Shown here in pieces: positions 52,746-61,183 of a stretch of DNA of 64,000 nucleotides. Source of the stretch: OLB7 sp966250335 (GTDB lineage Bacteria; Bacteroidota; Ignavibacteria; OLB7); the NCBI GenBank assembly GCA_966250335.1, contig CBINGZ010000009.1, positions 62,001-126,000 of the forward strand, written 5' to 3'. Under the pieces are notes generated by a model that saw only the letters and a list, made by a program, of their open reading frames with translations, had not been told where the DNA came from and did no database searches. The position numbers and the translations under genes are program-made. How positions within the stretch are numbered: the stretch's first letter is position 1; each line of letters begins with the position of its first letter.

Positions 52746-54509
52746 CTATCGCTGGCGGATATGGAGCGGAAGGTGGAAGACCTCCCCCGATTCGGGGACC
52801 ACACGTACCATGTAGAGACCCGGGGCTTCGCCCTCCGCCTGCAGGGGAACCTCGGCCGTCCCCTCGACGTAGGTTTCCACGGGAGTCGAGATCCTTCTCC
52901 CAAGCATATCGTAAAGCGAAACTGTGAAGGTGCCGTGCCCGCTGATCGTCACGCGAGCTTCATCCGGTCCGGCCGGATTCGGAGTCACGGAGACGATATC
53001 CCCGGTTTCCGAAACATCGATGCCCGATGTCGTCTGCATCCTGAACGTAGAGAAGACGGTGTCGCGTCCGATGCCGTCGGATGTGACCAGGACGGTCATT
53101 CCGTACACCCCTTCGAGGGTGGGATGGAACCGTGCAAGGTCGAGCGTCTTCTGCTCCAGCGGCGGCAGATTGAACGGAGTGGGATTGCTTCTGTAGAGCC
53201 TTGTGCCCGCCATGTCGGTGATCGCCACCGATATCGTCACGAGGGATGCCAGCTCCTCGCCGCCGTTGTTCACCGTCACCCTGATCGGAACGCCCTCCTT
53301 CAGCAGATGGATGCTTTTATCGGCAGGGCTGTAGGAGAGCTCCCCCTCGGTGACCAGCCGCACGTAAAAGCCTCTGCCGCTGTCTTCGACCACCCGGTAG
53401 GTCCAGGTGGTGCTGTCGAACGGCACGGCGCGATGGAACAGACGGTAAGTGATGCGATACGTTCCGGTATCCTGCTGAGTGATGTTGCTGACCCCTATCC
53501 GAACGGTCGGCTGCGCTTCGATCTTGTGGGTGTTGATCTGCCAGGAGCCGACCCGGGTTCCGGCGGAGTTGACGATCTCGGCGACGAGTGACGTGCCCGG
53601 CATATCGGCAAGGGCGTTCGGGTTCCGAATCCCGGCGATGACGGAATATTCGACCCCCTTGCGCTGAAGGGAGCCGGCCCACGGCACTGCCGTGGTGTCG
53701 CCCGGTTCGACAAGTCGTATATCGATATTCGACGGTTTCGTGTAGTTCACGCCGAAGCATCCGCTGAGGGTATCCGACAGTTCGGGTATGCTGAGATTGA
53801 TCCTGAAGCACTTCGAGTAGCCGCTTAAATCTCGCAGCTGGATATGCGGAAGAATCACCTCCCGGGTGGCTCCCGGCTCCATATTCGTCGAGACGTGGGA
53901 CATAGAGGACTCGAACCGTCCGTCGTTTCTATATATCGCCAGGTTGACGGTGGCGTTGGGGACCGTGACGTTCCGTTCGTTGGTGATCCAGAGGCGTACC
54001 GGAATCGAGTCCTCGCTCCCGTATGTCGTGCCGCCGACCGGGGTGAAGTCCTGCTTTTTCGACTTCGTGAAGAGAACCTTCCCCTTGATGTCGGCCGTCG
54101 TTCTGAACGTCCAGCCCAGGGAATCGTATGAGCCGTCCATCTCGCTTGCGATGATCAGTTCGACCCGGTGCAGCCCCGTATCGGTCGGCGTAAAGGCCAG
54201 TTGCGACTGGATCTGCTTCTCATCCCAGGCGCCCGTGAGCGGAATCGTCGTCTCATATTTACTGATCTCTCCATGATAGACGCGGGCCGTCATGGTATAG
54301 TCCTCCGCCGCATCGATCGCCTTCTTGCTCATGTGCGTTCCGATAAAGAAGGGGATGCCGACCCCATAGAGCGCTCCGGGGACCGGGCTCTGCCACAGCT
54401 CGGGGCGCATGACGATACGGGGCGTCCGGGCCCCGGCATGAGCCGTGGCGGCGATAAAGAGGAGGAGCAGCAGACCGAGGCGAATGGTAGGGAGTAGGAT
54501 CTTTTTCAT
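52746..54509 (-). CDS. Secreted protein with T9SS sorting domain
   Basis: A 587-residue exported protein with signal peptide (MKKILLPTIRLGLLLLLFIAATAHA). The mature start has a PRIVMRPELW motif, then several beta-sandwich-like repeats without catalytic motifs (e.g. DYTMTARVYHGEISKYETTI, GTYRITYRLFHRAVPF). The C terminus is a T9SS sorting domain (VTPNPAGPDEARV, SLYDMLGRRIS, APGLYMVRVVPESG). The gene overlaps the upstream small paralogue by ATGA, so it is translated together with it. It is probably a surface or extracellular structural protein; I recognise no named family for the central part. Confidence 0.85.
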   Translation of the reverse strand: MKKILLPTIRLGLLLLLFIAATAHAGARTPRIVMRPELWQSPVPGALYGVGIPFFIGTHMSKKAIDAAEDYTMTARVYHGEISKYETTIPLTGAWDEKQIQSQLAFTPTDTGLHRVELIIASEMDGSYDSLGWTFRTTADIKGKVLFTKSKKQDFTPVGGTTYGSEDSIPVRLWITNERNVTVPNATVNLAIYRNDGRFESSMSHVSTNMEPGATREVILPHIQLRDLSGYSKCFRINLSIPELSDTLSGCFGVNYTKPSNIDIRLVEPGDTTAVPWAGSLQRKGVEYSVIAGIRNPNALADMPGTSLVAEIVNSAGTRVGSWQINTHKIEAQPTVRIGVSNITQQDTGTYRITYRLFHRAVPFDSTTWTYRVVEDSGRGFYVRLVTEGELSYSPADKSIHLLKEGVPIRVTVNNGGEELASLVTISVAITDMAGTRLYRSNPTPFNLPPLEQKTLDLARFHPTLEGVYGMTVLVTSDGIGRDTVFSTFRMQTTSGIDVSETGDIVSVTPNPAGPDEARVTISGHGTFTVSLYDMLGRRISTPVETYVEGTAEVPLQAEGEAPGLYMVRVVPESGEVFHLPLHIRQR

Positions 54510-54988
54510 AATAACCTGCTGAAATGTTGCAGAGTAGAGAGAGGAATGATCGAGAGAGGTTTTGCCCGTTCCCCTGAAATCGGGTTATCGGGCCGCGCCA
54601 GCCCCTCGACACGCACGGGAACCCGCGTCCGGGCATCGACATCTACGGAGACCGGTTCCGCTGCCTGTCTGCCAAGAATATCGTGGAGAGATATCGTGAA
54701 GTGTCCATCTTTTCCGATCTCCACGGTCATCCGGTCGTCATCGATCACAGGGTTCGGAGACACGAGGGCAACCGGCTCCATATCCGAGTATGCATCGGTC
54801 GACAAGATTGAAGTCTCGATCCTGAATTCCGATTCGAGGAGTTCCTGACCCGGCGCCGCGGCGTTCGCCGTCGGTTTCGACCAGACCTCCGGGCGCATTA
54901 CCATTACCACCGTGGACGACTGCGCGTGCGCGGCGAATGCAATGAAGAGGAACTGAAGAAATGAGAGGAGAATTGCAGAGCGTCGCAT
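54506..54988 (-). CDS. Collapsed paralogue of the following T9SS protein
   Basis: A 160-residue protein: signal peptide (MRRSAILLSFLQFLFIAFAAHA), then VMRPEVWSKP, corresponding to VMRPELWQSP of the downstream protein. About 15 residues later it jumps to the equivalent of that protein's end (VALVSPNPVIDDDRMTVEIG, ISLHDILGRQ). About 400 central residues are absent. The final strand of the sorting domain is also replaced by unrelated sequence (ARPDNPISGERAKPLS) running into the next gene. It is therefore a deletion remnant of a tandem duplicate, or a mini secreted protein whose T9SS signal is probably non-functional. Confidence 0.72.
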   Translation of the reverse strand: MRRSAILLSFLQFLFIAFAAHAQSSTVVMVMRPEVWSKPTANAAAPGQELLESEFRIETSILSTDAYSDMEPVALVSPNPVIDDDRMTVEIGKDGHFTISLHDILGRQAAEPVSVDVDARTRVPVRVEGLARPDNPISGERAKPLSIIPLSTLQHFSRLL

Positions 54989-55409
54989 TCTTACCATAAG
55001 ATAATTATTGAACATGATACGATATATCTATGCTGGAAGCGGCTTGCCGACATCCGGACGATGAAGGATGGAATCAGTCCCCGCGAACAACCTCCTAACC
55101 CGTTTCGGGGATAGTTTGTTAGCGAACGTCCGGGCCCGGTGGCCTGGGGACCCATCCGAAAAACATCTTGTATGTATCGCGAATGTCCCCTACATTGACG
55201 GCCGTTCGTGTCACTCTACGCGATAGAATAATCGGTCAGGAATGACCAACGGGGGGATCATGCCACGACTCGTTGTTCCCGCTTTCGCCGCAGTTTCGTT
55301 TTCAAGCCGCCATCTCCGTCACGGAATCCCCGGTTCACAGCAGTAACGCAGAGACGTACGTCCGCATCCCCTTATCCGGTAACGTTTCATTCAATGGAAG
55401 GGCCGGTCA
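54989..55409. other. Divergent intergenic region
   Basis: About 420 bases between the start codons of the collapsed T9SS gene and the GMC-fusion gene. It should hold both promoters. A 28-codon frame at 55260-55346 follows a G-rich run, but has no other coding support, so I do not call it. No repeats or hairpins stand out. Confidence 0.5.
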
Positions 55410-58400
55410 ATGATTCCTTTCTTCCACCTTCGCGGGTATCCGGGCGTCGATCCGCTCGACCATGTGTCGCAGACCGTCCGGACCGTCGTTCCCATCGTCG
55501 TCACCGCCGTCATCAGCACGGCGCTCGTCTACGCGCTCGATCCGGGGCTCCGTCTTGTGCAGTTCGTCTCGATCTGGATGATGATTGCGGAAGTCGTGGG
55601 GTACTCGCTCTTCGTCGGGTTCGTTTCGGTGTCGATACGGAAATCGAGCTCGATCGTGCAGTCGGTGCTCATCCTGATTCCGATATTTCTCCTGGAGTTT
55701 TATCTGCAGTCGCATGTACGTGAGGAAGGAGGGAACGCGCTCTGGGTCTACTACCCCGGAACGTTTATCGATGCGATACGATTTCTTCCGCTTCGATTCT
55801 TCCTCACGATCGGGTTCGACGCCGTGCTGATCGGCCCGGGATGTCTCTGGCTGAGCCGGTTGCTCGTCACGATGTTCCGTACCGGGGAAGAGAACAAGGA
55901 GTGGGAGCTTGCGCGGAAGAAGCTGGAAACGCCCGTTCCGTCGGCTCCGGAATGGGGGGATGAAATCGTGCCGAAGCCCGCGCGAAGCCGGCAGTTCCGG
56001 GTTCTGAGACTTCTGGGGATCGGCTATCTCATCTATCTCCTCTTCCTCTTCGTCGGAGCGTTCGGCGCCTCGTCGTGGCCGGAACAGGTCCGCAATCTGT
56101 TCGATACCGTCTTCGCCAATCCCTTCACCGGTGTCTCCACATTTTCGAAGATCGGGTTCATGATCGTGCTGGCGTTTACCGCGGCGTACAACCCGCGGAT
56201 TCGCTGGCATGCCACGCTTGTGCTCCTTGTCGGGCATCTGATGTCGGTGGTGATGTCGCTGATCTTCTATCTGGTCGGGGAAGCGCCGCCGGCGCAGCAT
56301 CAGTTTCTGCTGATCTCGGCAATCGTCGATGTCGTGATGGTTGCGCTCTTCGCCTGGATCATGATTACGAGCAGTGCGGATCGGTATCGGATGGAACAGG
56401 AGCTTACCTTCCCGTCAACATTTTCCCTTCCGGCGCAGCTTATGCGCATGGGATTTCTCTTCGTCGGTATTCTTGCCGTTGCTCTGACCGCCGCGATTCT
56501 GCTCGTCCGTTTCTACGGCGATCGGAGCACGGCGATCGGCGCGATCTTCGGCTCGCCCGATCCGGCGCTTTCCAACGCAATCACCATGTACAGTGTGATT
56601 GCGCTGCTCGGTTTTCTCATGGTCGGGTTGAGCAGGCTTCGAGATTTCCTGATGCAGGTTCTCCTGTTCGGATTCATGCTGACGATTGTGACAGGGGTGC
56701 CGTGGCTTCTCTTCTCCGAGGCGGTCGTCAGGGAGGCGGGAGAGCCGGAGGTCAATGTGACCCCCTGGTTCGTCGGCAATCTGGTGCTGACCGCCGTGAT
56801 CTACGGCGCGCTGGTCGGCCTTCGAAAAATGAAGTACGATGTCGATTATTCGATCACGTCGTTCAACCCGTCGAGCGCCAGAAGCGTGCTGGCGATGCAT
56901 GATGCGATCTTTGGGCATCCGAAGGAGACGAACCCCGACGAGATCGAGCGAAGCTCCGATGTCCTGCAGTCGATCGACAGATATGTCGGCACGATCCGGG
57001 GTCGCAAGCGGGGACTGCTGAATTTTCCCTACTGGATGGTGGAAAATCTCTTCAACGTCCTCTTCGGCCTGCGGCCTTCATTCTCCACGATGTCGACCGA
57101 GGAGCGGAAATATTTCCTGCGGAGATATCTCATCAGACGTCCCGAGGAACGACGCCGGGCATGCATGCCCGAGCTTGCCGATTTCGCACGTGACATGTCG
57201 ACGGCGGCTCATGCCATTCTCATGTTCGCGACATATTCGCAGTTGAAGCGACACAGACTGATCGGATATGTCCCTCCGGGCGCCCGCGACAGGTTGCAGA
57301 GCGATTGTGTCGATACGCCCCCTCCGTTTACCAGGGTTGCCGATCTTCCCGTCGATCATAATTCCCCGGAAAACTGGAAACGGACGTCGGCCGCTTCATG
57401 CAGAATTCCCGCGCCGCGTGTATCGACACCGGTCGATGAACCTGCGATCCCATCGGAGGTCGATTTCGTGGTGATAGGCTCCGGTCCGGGAGGAGCGGTC
57501 ATGGCATATCGTCTTGCGCAGTCACATCCGGGAGCGTCGATCCTGATCGTCGAGCGTGGCGCACGCTACTCGCCGTTGCAGGATTTCAACGATCGGGAAA
57601 TGGAGATGATGCCGAAACTCTACAAGGAGGGAGGCCTGCAGCAGACCAAGCGCGCCGATATGTTCGTGCTTCAGGGAGAATGCGTCGGCGGCGGCAGCGT
57701 CATCAACAATGCCATCTGCTACCCGATGCCGAAGCATGTGGAGCGGATATGGTCGGGAGAGTATGGAATAAATCTGGCGGGGCTGGATGCGGAGTATCGG
57801 AAAATAGCAGAGGAGCTCAATATTACTCCTCTCTCTCAGGCCGGCATCAATAAAAGGATGGAGGAACGATTCGTCCGTGGCGTCAACGGATACAACCGGA
57901 CATTGAGCGACGGTCAACTCAATCTGGTGAGCGCCTCGCTCGCCAACGCATCGGGCGGGATCGGCGACGGGCTCTGGAATATCGGGAACCATTACCTCCG
58001 TAAGCGATCCGTTCTCGAGACCTACATCCCGTGGGCCGAGGCGCGTGGGATGATCGGCGGCAAGGGGGACGAGCGCGTGCGGGTCGTTTCCAACACCTCG
58101 GCCGTGCAGTTCTTCTCCGACAGGGGGAGAGCGACGGCCGTTCAGCTTCAGGTCGGCACGGGAGAATTGAAGAAGGTAACGGTGCGCAGGGCGGTCGTGG
58201 TGGCGTGCGGAGTTATTTCCAGCAGTCATTTTCTGATGCGCAGCGGTGTCAGGAAAAACGTTGGGTTGAGGATGAGCTGCAATTTCGCCTTCCCGTTTCT
58301 TTTTGAGGTTGACGAGATTATCAGAGGCTTCGACGGCGAGCAGATCACGATGGGAGCGACGACTCCGGGAAAGGGGATGATCTTCGAGACCTATTTCAAT

Positions 58401-58976
58401 CCTCCGAGCGCGTTCGCCCTCTCGGTGCCGTTGTATTTCGACAGACTCGACAGCCTGATGCGGTCGTACGAGCGGCTCCTCAACTTCGGTGTGCTTGTCG
58501 GCTCCGAACCGAGAGGGATTATCGAACGGAAGGCGGATCTGGTCAACGGACAGGCGTTTTCATGGTCGCTCGGCGCCCGTGATCGCGACAATATTCGATT
58601 TGCCCTTGCCACGCTTCTCCGGATCGGGGTTCACGCCGGCGCTCGTCGCGCCGTGCTTCCGATGCAGCCCGGTGTCGATCTCGATCTTTCGGCGAACGGA
58701 GGAAAAGCTGCCGAGGATTTCATCAAACGACTGATGGAATATCCCTTCTCGATGAGCGATATGCTTCTGTCGACGGCGCACCCGCAGGGGGGGAATCTGA
58801 TGGCCTCCTCAACATCTCCCGAATACGACAAGGCGGTTGTCGACGAAACGTTCCGTGTAAAGGGCTACGACAACGTCTTCGTTGCCGACGCATCGCTGTT
58901 CCCCACCGGGGTCGACATCAACCCGCAATGGACCATCATGGCGATGAGCTCGCTGGCGTCGAAGGAGGTGATGTGA
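55410..58976 (+). CDS. Polytopic membrane domain fused to a GMC-family FAD oxidoreductase
   Basis: An 1188-residue protein. Residues 1 to about 485 hold roughly twelve hydrophobic helices (e.g. VVPIVVTAVISTALVYAL, LLGIGYLIYLLFLFVGAFGA, IVDVVMVALFAWIMIT). A soluble linker follows, then from about 687 a glucose-methanol-choline oxidoreductase: FAD motif VVIGSGPGGAVMAYRL, GGGSVINNAICYPMP, active-site-region HPQGGNLMASS (about 1123) and C-terminal NVFVADASLFP with INPQWTIMAMSSL. GMC enzymes oxidise alcohols, sterols or sugars. The closest in motif style are long-chain alcohol and cholesterol oxidases. The membrane part could feed electrons to quinone or bind lipid substrate (inference). It overlaps the phosphoesterase gene by four bases. 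Confidence 0.88.
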   Translation: MIPFFHLRGYPGVDPLDHVSQTVRTVVPIVVTAVISTALVYALDPGLRLVQFVSIWMMIAEVVGYSLFVGFVSVSIRKSSSIVQSVLILIPIFLLEFYLQSHVREEGGNALWVYYPGTFIDAIRFLPLRFFLTIGFDAVLIGPGCLWLSRLLVTMFRTGEENKEWELARKKLETPVPSAPEWGDEIVPKPARSRQFRVLRLLGIGYLIYLLFLFVGAFGASSWPEQVRNLFDTVFANPFTGVSTFSKIGFMIVLAFTAAYNPRIRWHATLVLLVGHLMSVVMSLIFYLVGEAPPAQHQFLLISAIVDVVMVALFAWIMITSSADRYRMEQELTFPSTFSLPAQLMRMGFLFVGILAVALTAAILLVRFYGDRSTAIGAIFGSPDPALSNAITMYSVIALLGFLMVGLSRLRDFLMQVLLFGFMLTIVTGVPWLLFSEAVVREAGEPEVNVTPWFVGNLVLTAVIYGALVGLRKMKYDVDYSITSFNPSSARSVLAMHDAIFGHPKETNPDEIERSSDVLQSIDRYVGTIRGRKRGLLNFPYWMVENLFNVLFGLRPSFSTMSTEERKYFLRRYLIRRPEERRRACMPELADFARDMSTAAHAILMFATYSQLKRHRLIGYVPPGARDRLQSDCVDTPPPFTRVADLPVDHNSPENWKRTSAASCRIPAPRVSTPVDEPAIPSEVDFVVIGSGPGGAVMAYRLAQSHPGASILIVERGARYSPLQDFNDREMEMMPKLYKEGGLQQTKRADMFVLQGECVGGGSVINNAICYPMPKHVERIWSGEYGINLAGLDAEYRKIAEELNITPLSQAGINKRMEERFVRGVNGYNRTLSDGQLNLVSASLANASGGIGDGLWNIGNHYLRKRSVLETYIPWAEARGMIGGKGDERVRVVSNTSAVQFFSDRGRATAVQLQVGTGELKKVTVRRAVVVACGVISSSHFLMRSGVRKNVGLRMSCNFAFPFLFEVDEIIRGFDGEQITMGATTPGKGMIFETYFNPPSAFALSVPLYFDRLDSLMRSYERLLNFGVLVGSEPRGIIERKADLVNGQAFSWSLGARDRDNIRFALATLLRIGVHAGARRAVLPMQPGVDLDLSANGGKAAEDFIKRLMEYPFSMSDMLLSTAHPQGGNLMASSTSPEYDKAVVDETFRVKGYDNVFVADASLFPTGVDINPQWTIMAMSSLASKEVM

Positions 58977-60877
58977 ACCTGAACGACGGATCGACGTCGG
59001 TCGAACAGCGGATTCTGGTGATATCCGATCTGCACATGACCGGAGGCCGCAGCAGCGACACCGGAACCTGGTCTCCCACCGAGGATTTCTTTCAGGATGA
59101 GGAGTTCGCGCTCTTCCTTGCGCATTACTGCCGGGAGGGCCGCACGACCACGCTCGTCATCAACGGAGATCTCTTCGATTTTCTCCAGGTGATCGAATTC
59201 CCCAGACAATGGTGGAGGGATCGAGGGAAGGATGAGCAGGGAAGGGATCGGCCGAAGGGTTATATCTACAGCGAGACCAGTCCGTGGGGCGGGCAGTTCC
59301 AGTACGATATTCCCCTGTCCGATATCAACCCCACATACGGCCTGCGCTGCACCATGGAGGCAACGCGATTCCTGACCGGAAGGATCATCGAGGGGCACGA
59401 ACGTTTCTTCAGGGCGCTCGTCGAGTTCGTCGCCTGCAACGGCAACAGGGTCGTGATCCTGAAGGGAAATCACGACGTACAGCTTTTCTGGCAGGAGGTA
59501 CAGGATGAAATTCTTGCCCGATTGCGATACATCGCCGCGCACCGGATGCCCGACGGCAGGCCCGTCGATTTCGCTGCCGATCGTGTGATATTCAAGCCGT
59601 GGTTCCATTACGTCCCCGGGCTTGTCTGGATAGAGCACGGGAACCAGTACGAGTACACGACATCGTTCATGAACTTCCTCCACCCGACGCTTCCGTTTGC
59701 GTATGACGAGACGGGAGGAGAGAGGAAGCGCGTATCGCGAAGCGATAAAACAGGGGAGAAGCCGTCGGCTGCCGCCGCCCATATCGAACTCGATTTCTCC
59801 AGCTTCCTTGTGCGCTATCTTACGAACCCCGGAGAGCCGCTCAACCCTCTCGCCGACAACATCCGGCCGCTGACCCGCTACTGGGAGGGGATGTGGCGCG
59901 ATCATCCCTTCTTCGTGCTCGGAACGGTTCGCGCGGGTCTGGTGCTTATTCTGAAAGCGTTCGCCAAGTCATCCACGATGCGTCTGAAAACCGGTTGGAG
60001 CAGCCGCACGATGAGCGAGGAAAATCGTGAACTGATGGGTGCACAGGTTGTGGAGCCCCGGGTTACGTTCCCTGTTCTCGACGAACTCGATCAGTGCAAG
60101 GAGGAACCTGTCATGGCGCATGGACCGCTCCGGGTGCTCTGGTGGTTCTTCAGGCCGATGATCGTCGGCGTCCTCTGGCTGATCCCGCTCTTCTTCGTGA
60201 CGGCAAACGTCGGGAGGTGGATCTCCGACCCTTCTCCCGACGCCCCCTGGTATCTCCCGACATTGATTATCGCGCTGCGAGGATTGATCGTGATCGGAGC
60301 CGGGGCGGTGCTTCTCTGGATCAGTCAATACTACAGACGCGTTCAATCGTGGCGGAGGCGGAGGGAGGCGCTTGCCGAGCGGAAGAAGGCTCGTTCCGTG
60401 AAGCCGCCCGGCTCCGGCAAACCCGATCCCGCGCTCCGTCCCAGGCTTGTCAGGTCGACGGTCCACGATCTGCGGACGATGGCTGCATATATCGCGGGAC
60501 TGGTGGATGTTCCGTACGTCACCTTCGGCCACACCCACTACGTCGATCTCTACAATCTTGATGACGATGTAAAGGGAATGTGGACCGAACGGAGCGGATC
60601 AACGACCGTCCGCCGCTACTTCAACACCGGCACATGGATGTCGATCTTCGAACCGCGCGAGCAGCTCTTCCGTGAGGCTCGGCAGCTCACCTTTCTGGAG
60701 ATCGTGCGGGAGAGCGATGGAAGTTCGCGGGCCGATCTTCACTGCTGGTATCCGCCGCAGTCGGCTCCACGATCGGTGGTGGTCGTGAATATGGAAGAGC
60801 CGGACAACAGTGTCGAGAACGGGATTCTGATGTCGACGATCCGCGGGCTGGGAGGGCTGAGCGGGAAGAGCGAATGA
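58973..60877 (+). CDS. Membrane-embedded calcineurin-like metallophosphoesterase
   Basis: A 634-residue protein with the two-metal phosphoesterase motifs in order: D-x-H as D19-L-H21, NGD at 64-66, GNHD at 165-168, an EHGNQ His at about 222 and FGHTH near 520. Between the last two lie a helical region and two transmembrane helices (MIVGVLWLIPLFFVTANVG; ALRGLIVIGAGAVLLWIS), so the catalytic halves flank a membrane insert. The start is GTG, overlapping the GMC stop (GTGA), with a good GGAGG five bases before it. Possible substrates include lipid-linked pyrophosphates, as in LpxH/YbbF-like enzymes. The tight coupling suggests joint action with the oxidase. Confidence 0.88.
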   Translation: MNLNDGSTSVEQRILVISDLHMTGGRSSDTGTWSPTEDFFQDEEFALFLAHYCREGRTTTLVINGDLFDFLQVIEFPRQWWRDRGKDEQGRDRPKGYIYSETSPWGGQFQYDIPLSDINPTYGLRCTMEATRFLTGRIIEGHERFFRALVEFVACNGNRVVILKGNHDVQLFWQEVQDEILARLRYIAAHRMPDGRPVDFAADRVIFKPWFHYVPGLVWIEHGNQYEYTTSFMNFLHPTLPFAYDETGGERKRVSRSDKTGEKPSAAAAHIELDFSSFLVRYLTNPGEPLNPLADNIRPLTRYWEGMWRDHPFFVLGTVRAGLVLILKAFAKSSTMRLKTGWSSRTMSEENRELMGAQVVEPRVTFPVLDELDQCKEEPVMAHGPLRVLWWFFRPMIVGVLWLIPLFFVTANVGRWISDPSPDAPWYLPTLIIALRGLIVIGAGAVLLWISQYYRRVQSWRRRREALAERKKARSVKPPGSGKPDPALRPRLVRSTVHDLRTMAAYIAGLVDVPYVTFGHTHYVDLYNLDDDVKGMWTERSGSTTVRRYFNTGTWMSIFEPREQLFREARQLTFLEIVRESDGSSRADLHCWYPPQSAPRSVVVVNMEEPDNSVENGILMSTIRGLGGLSGKSE

Positions 60878-61183
60878 TTGTCGAGCGATGGAAGTTGTCG
60901 AAGGAGATCACCACCCGGGCGACAATCATCTCGTAATCGTCCTCTTCCTCTCCCCAGAAACCGCCTTTCCCCTCAATCGAAACCACCCTCCGTTACCTTA
61001 TCGATCGTAACGAACCGTTCCGTCGGGCGCCCCGACATGCGACGGAGCGAGGATCGTGCCGTGATACGGTGGAGCTTTCCCGGCCGTATCCGACGGCTCC
61101 TACACGGCACTGTGGTGTCGTTCGGGCGGTCGGAGGCTCCTCGGTCACGTCATCAACCACGAACCATCTTATCGGAGCATTCC
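60874..61183. other. Intergenic region with possible hairpin
   Basis: About 300 bases between the phosphoesterase stop and the next secreted-protein start. The arms ATGATTGTCG (60874-60883) and CGACAATCAT (60920-60929) could form a 10-bp stem with a long 36-base loop, followed by a pyrimidine-rich stretch (CCTCTTCCTCTCC), a possible weak terminator. The rest presumably contains the promoter of the next gene; no coding frame is convincing. Confidence 0.4.
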
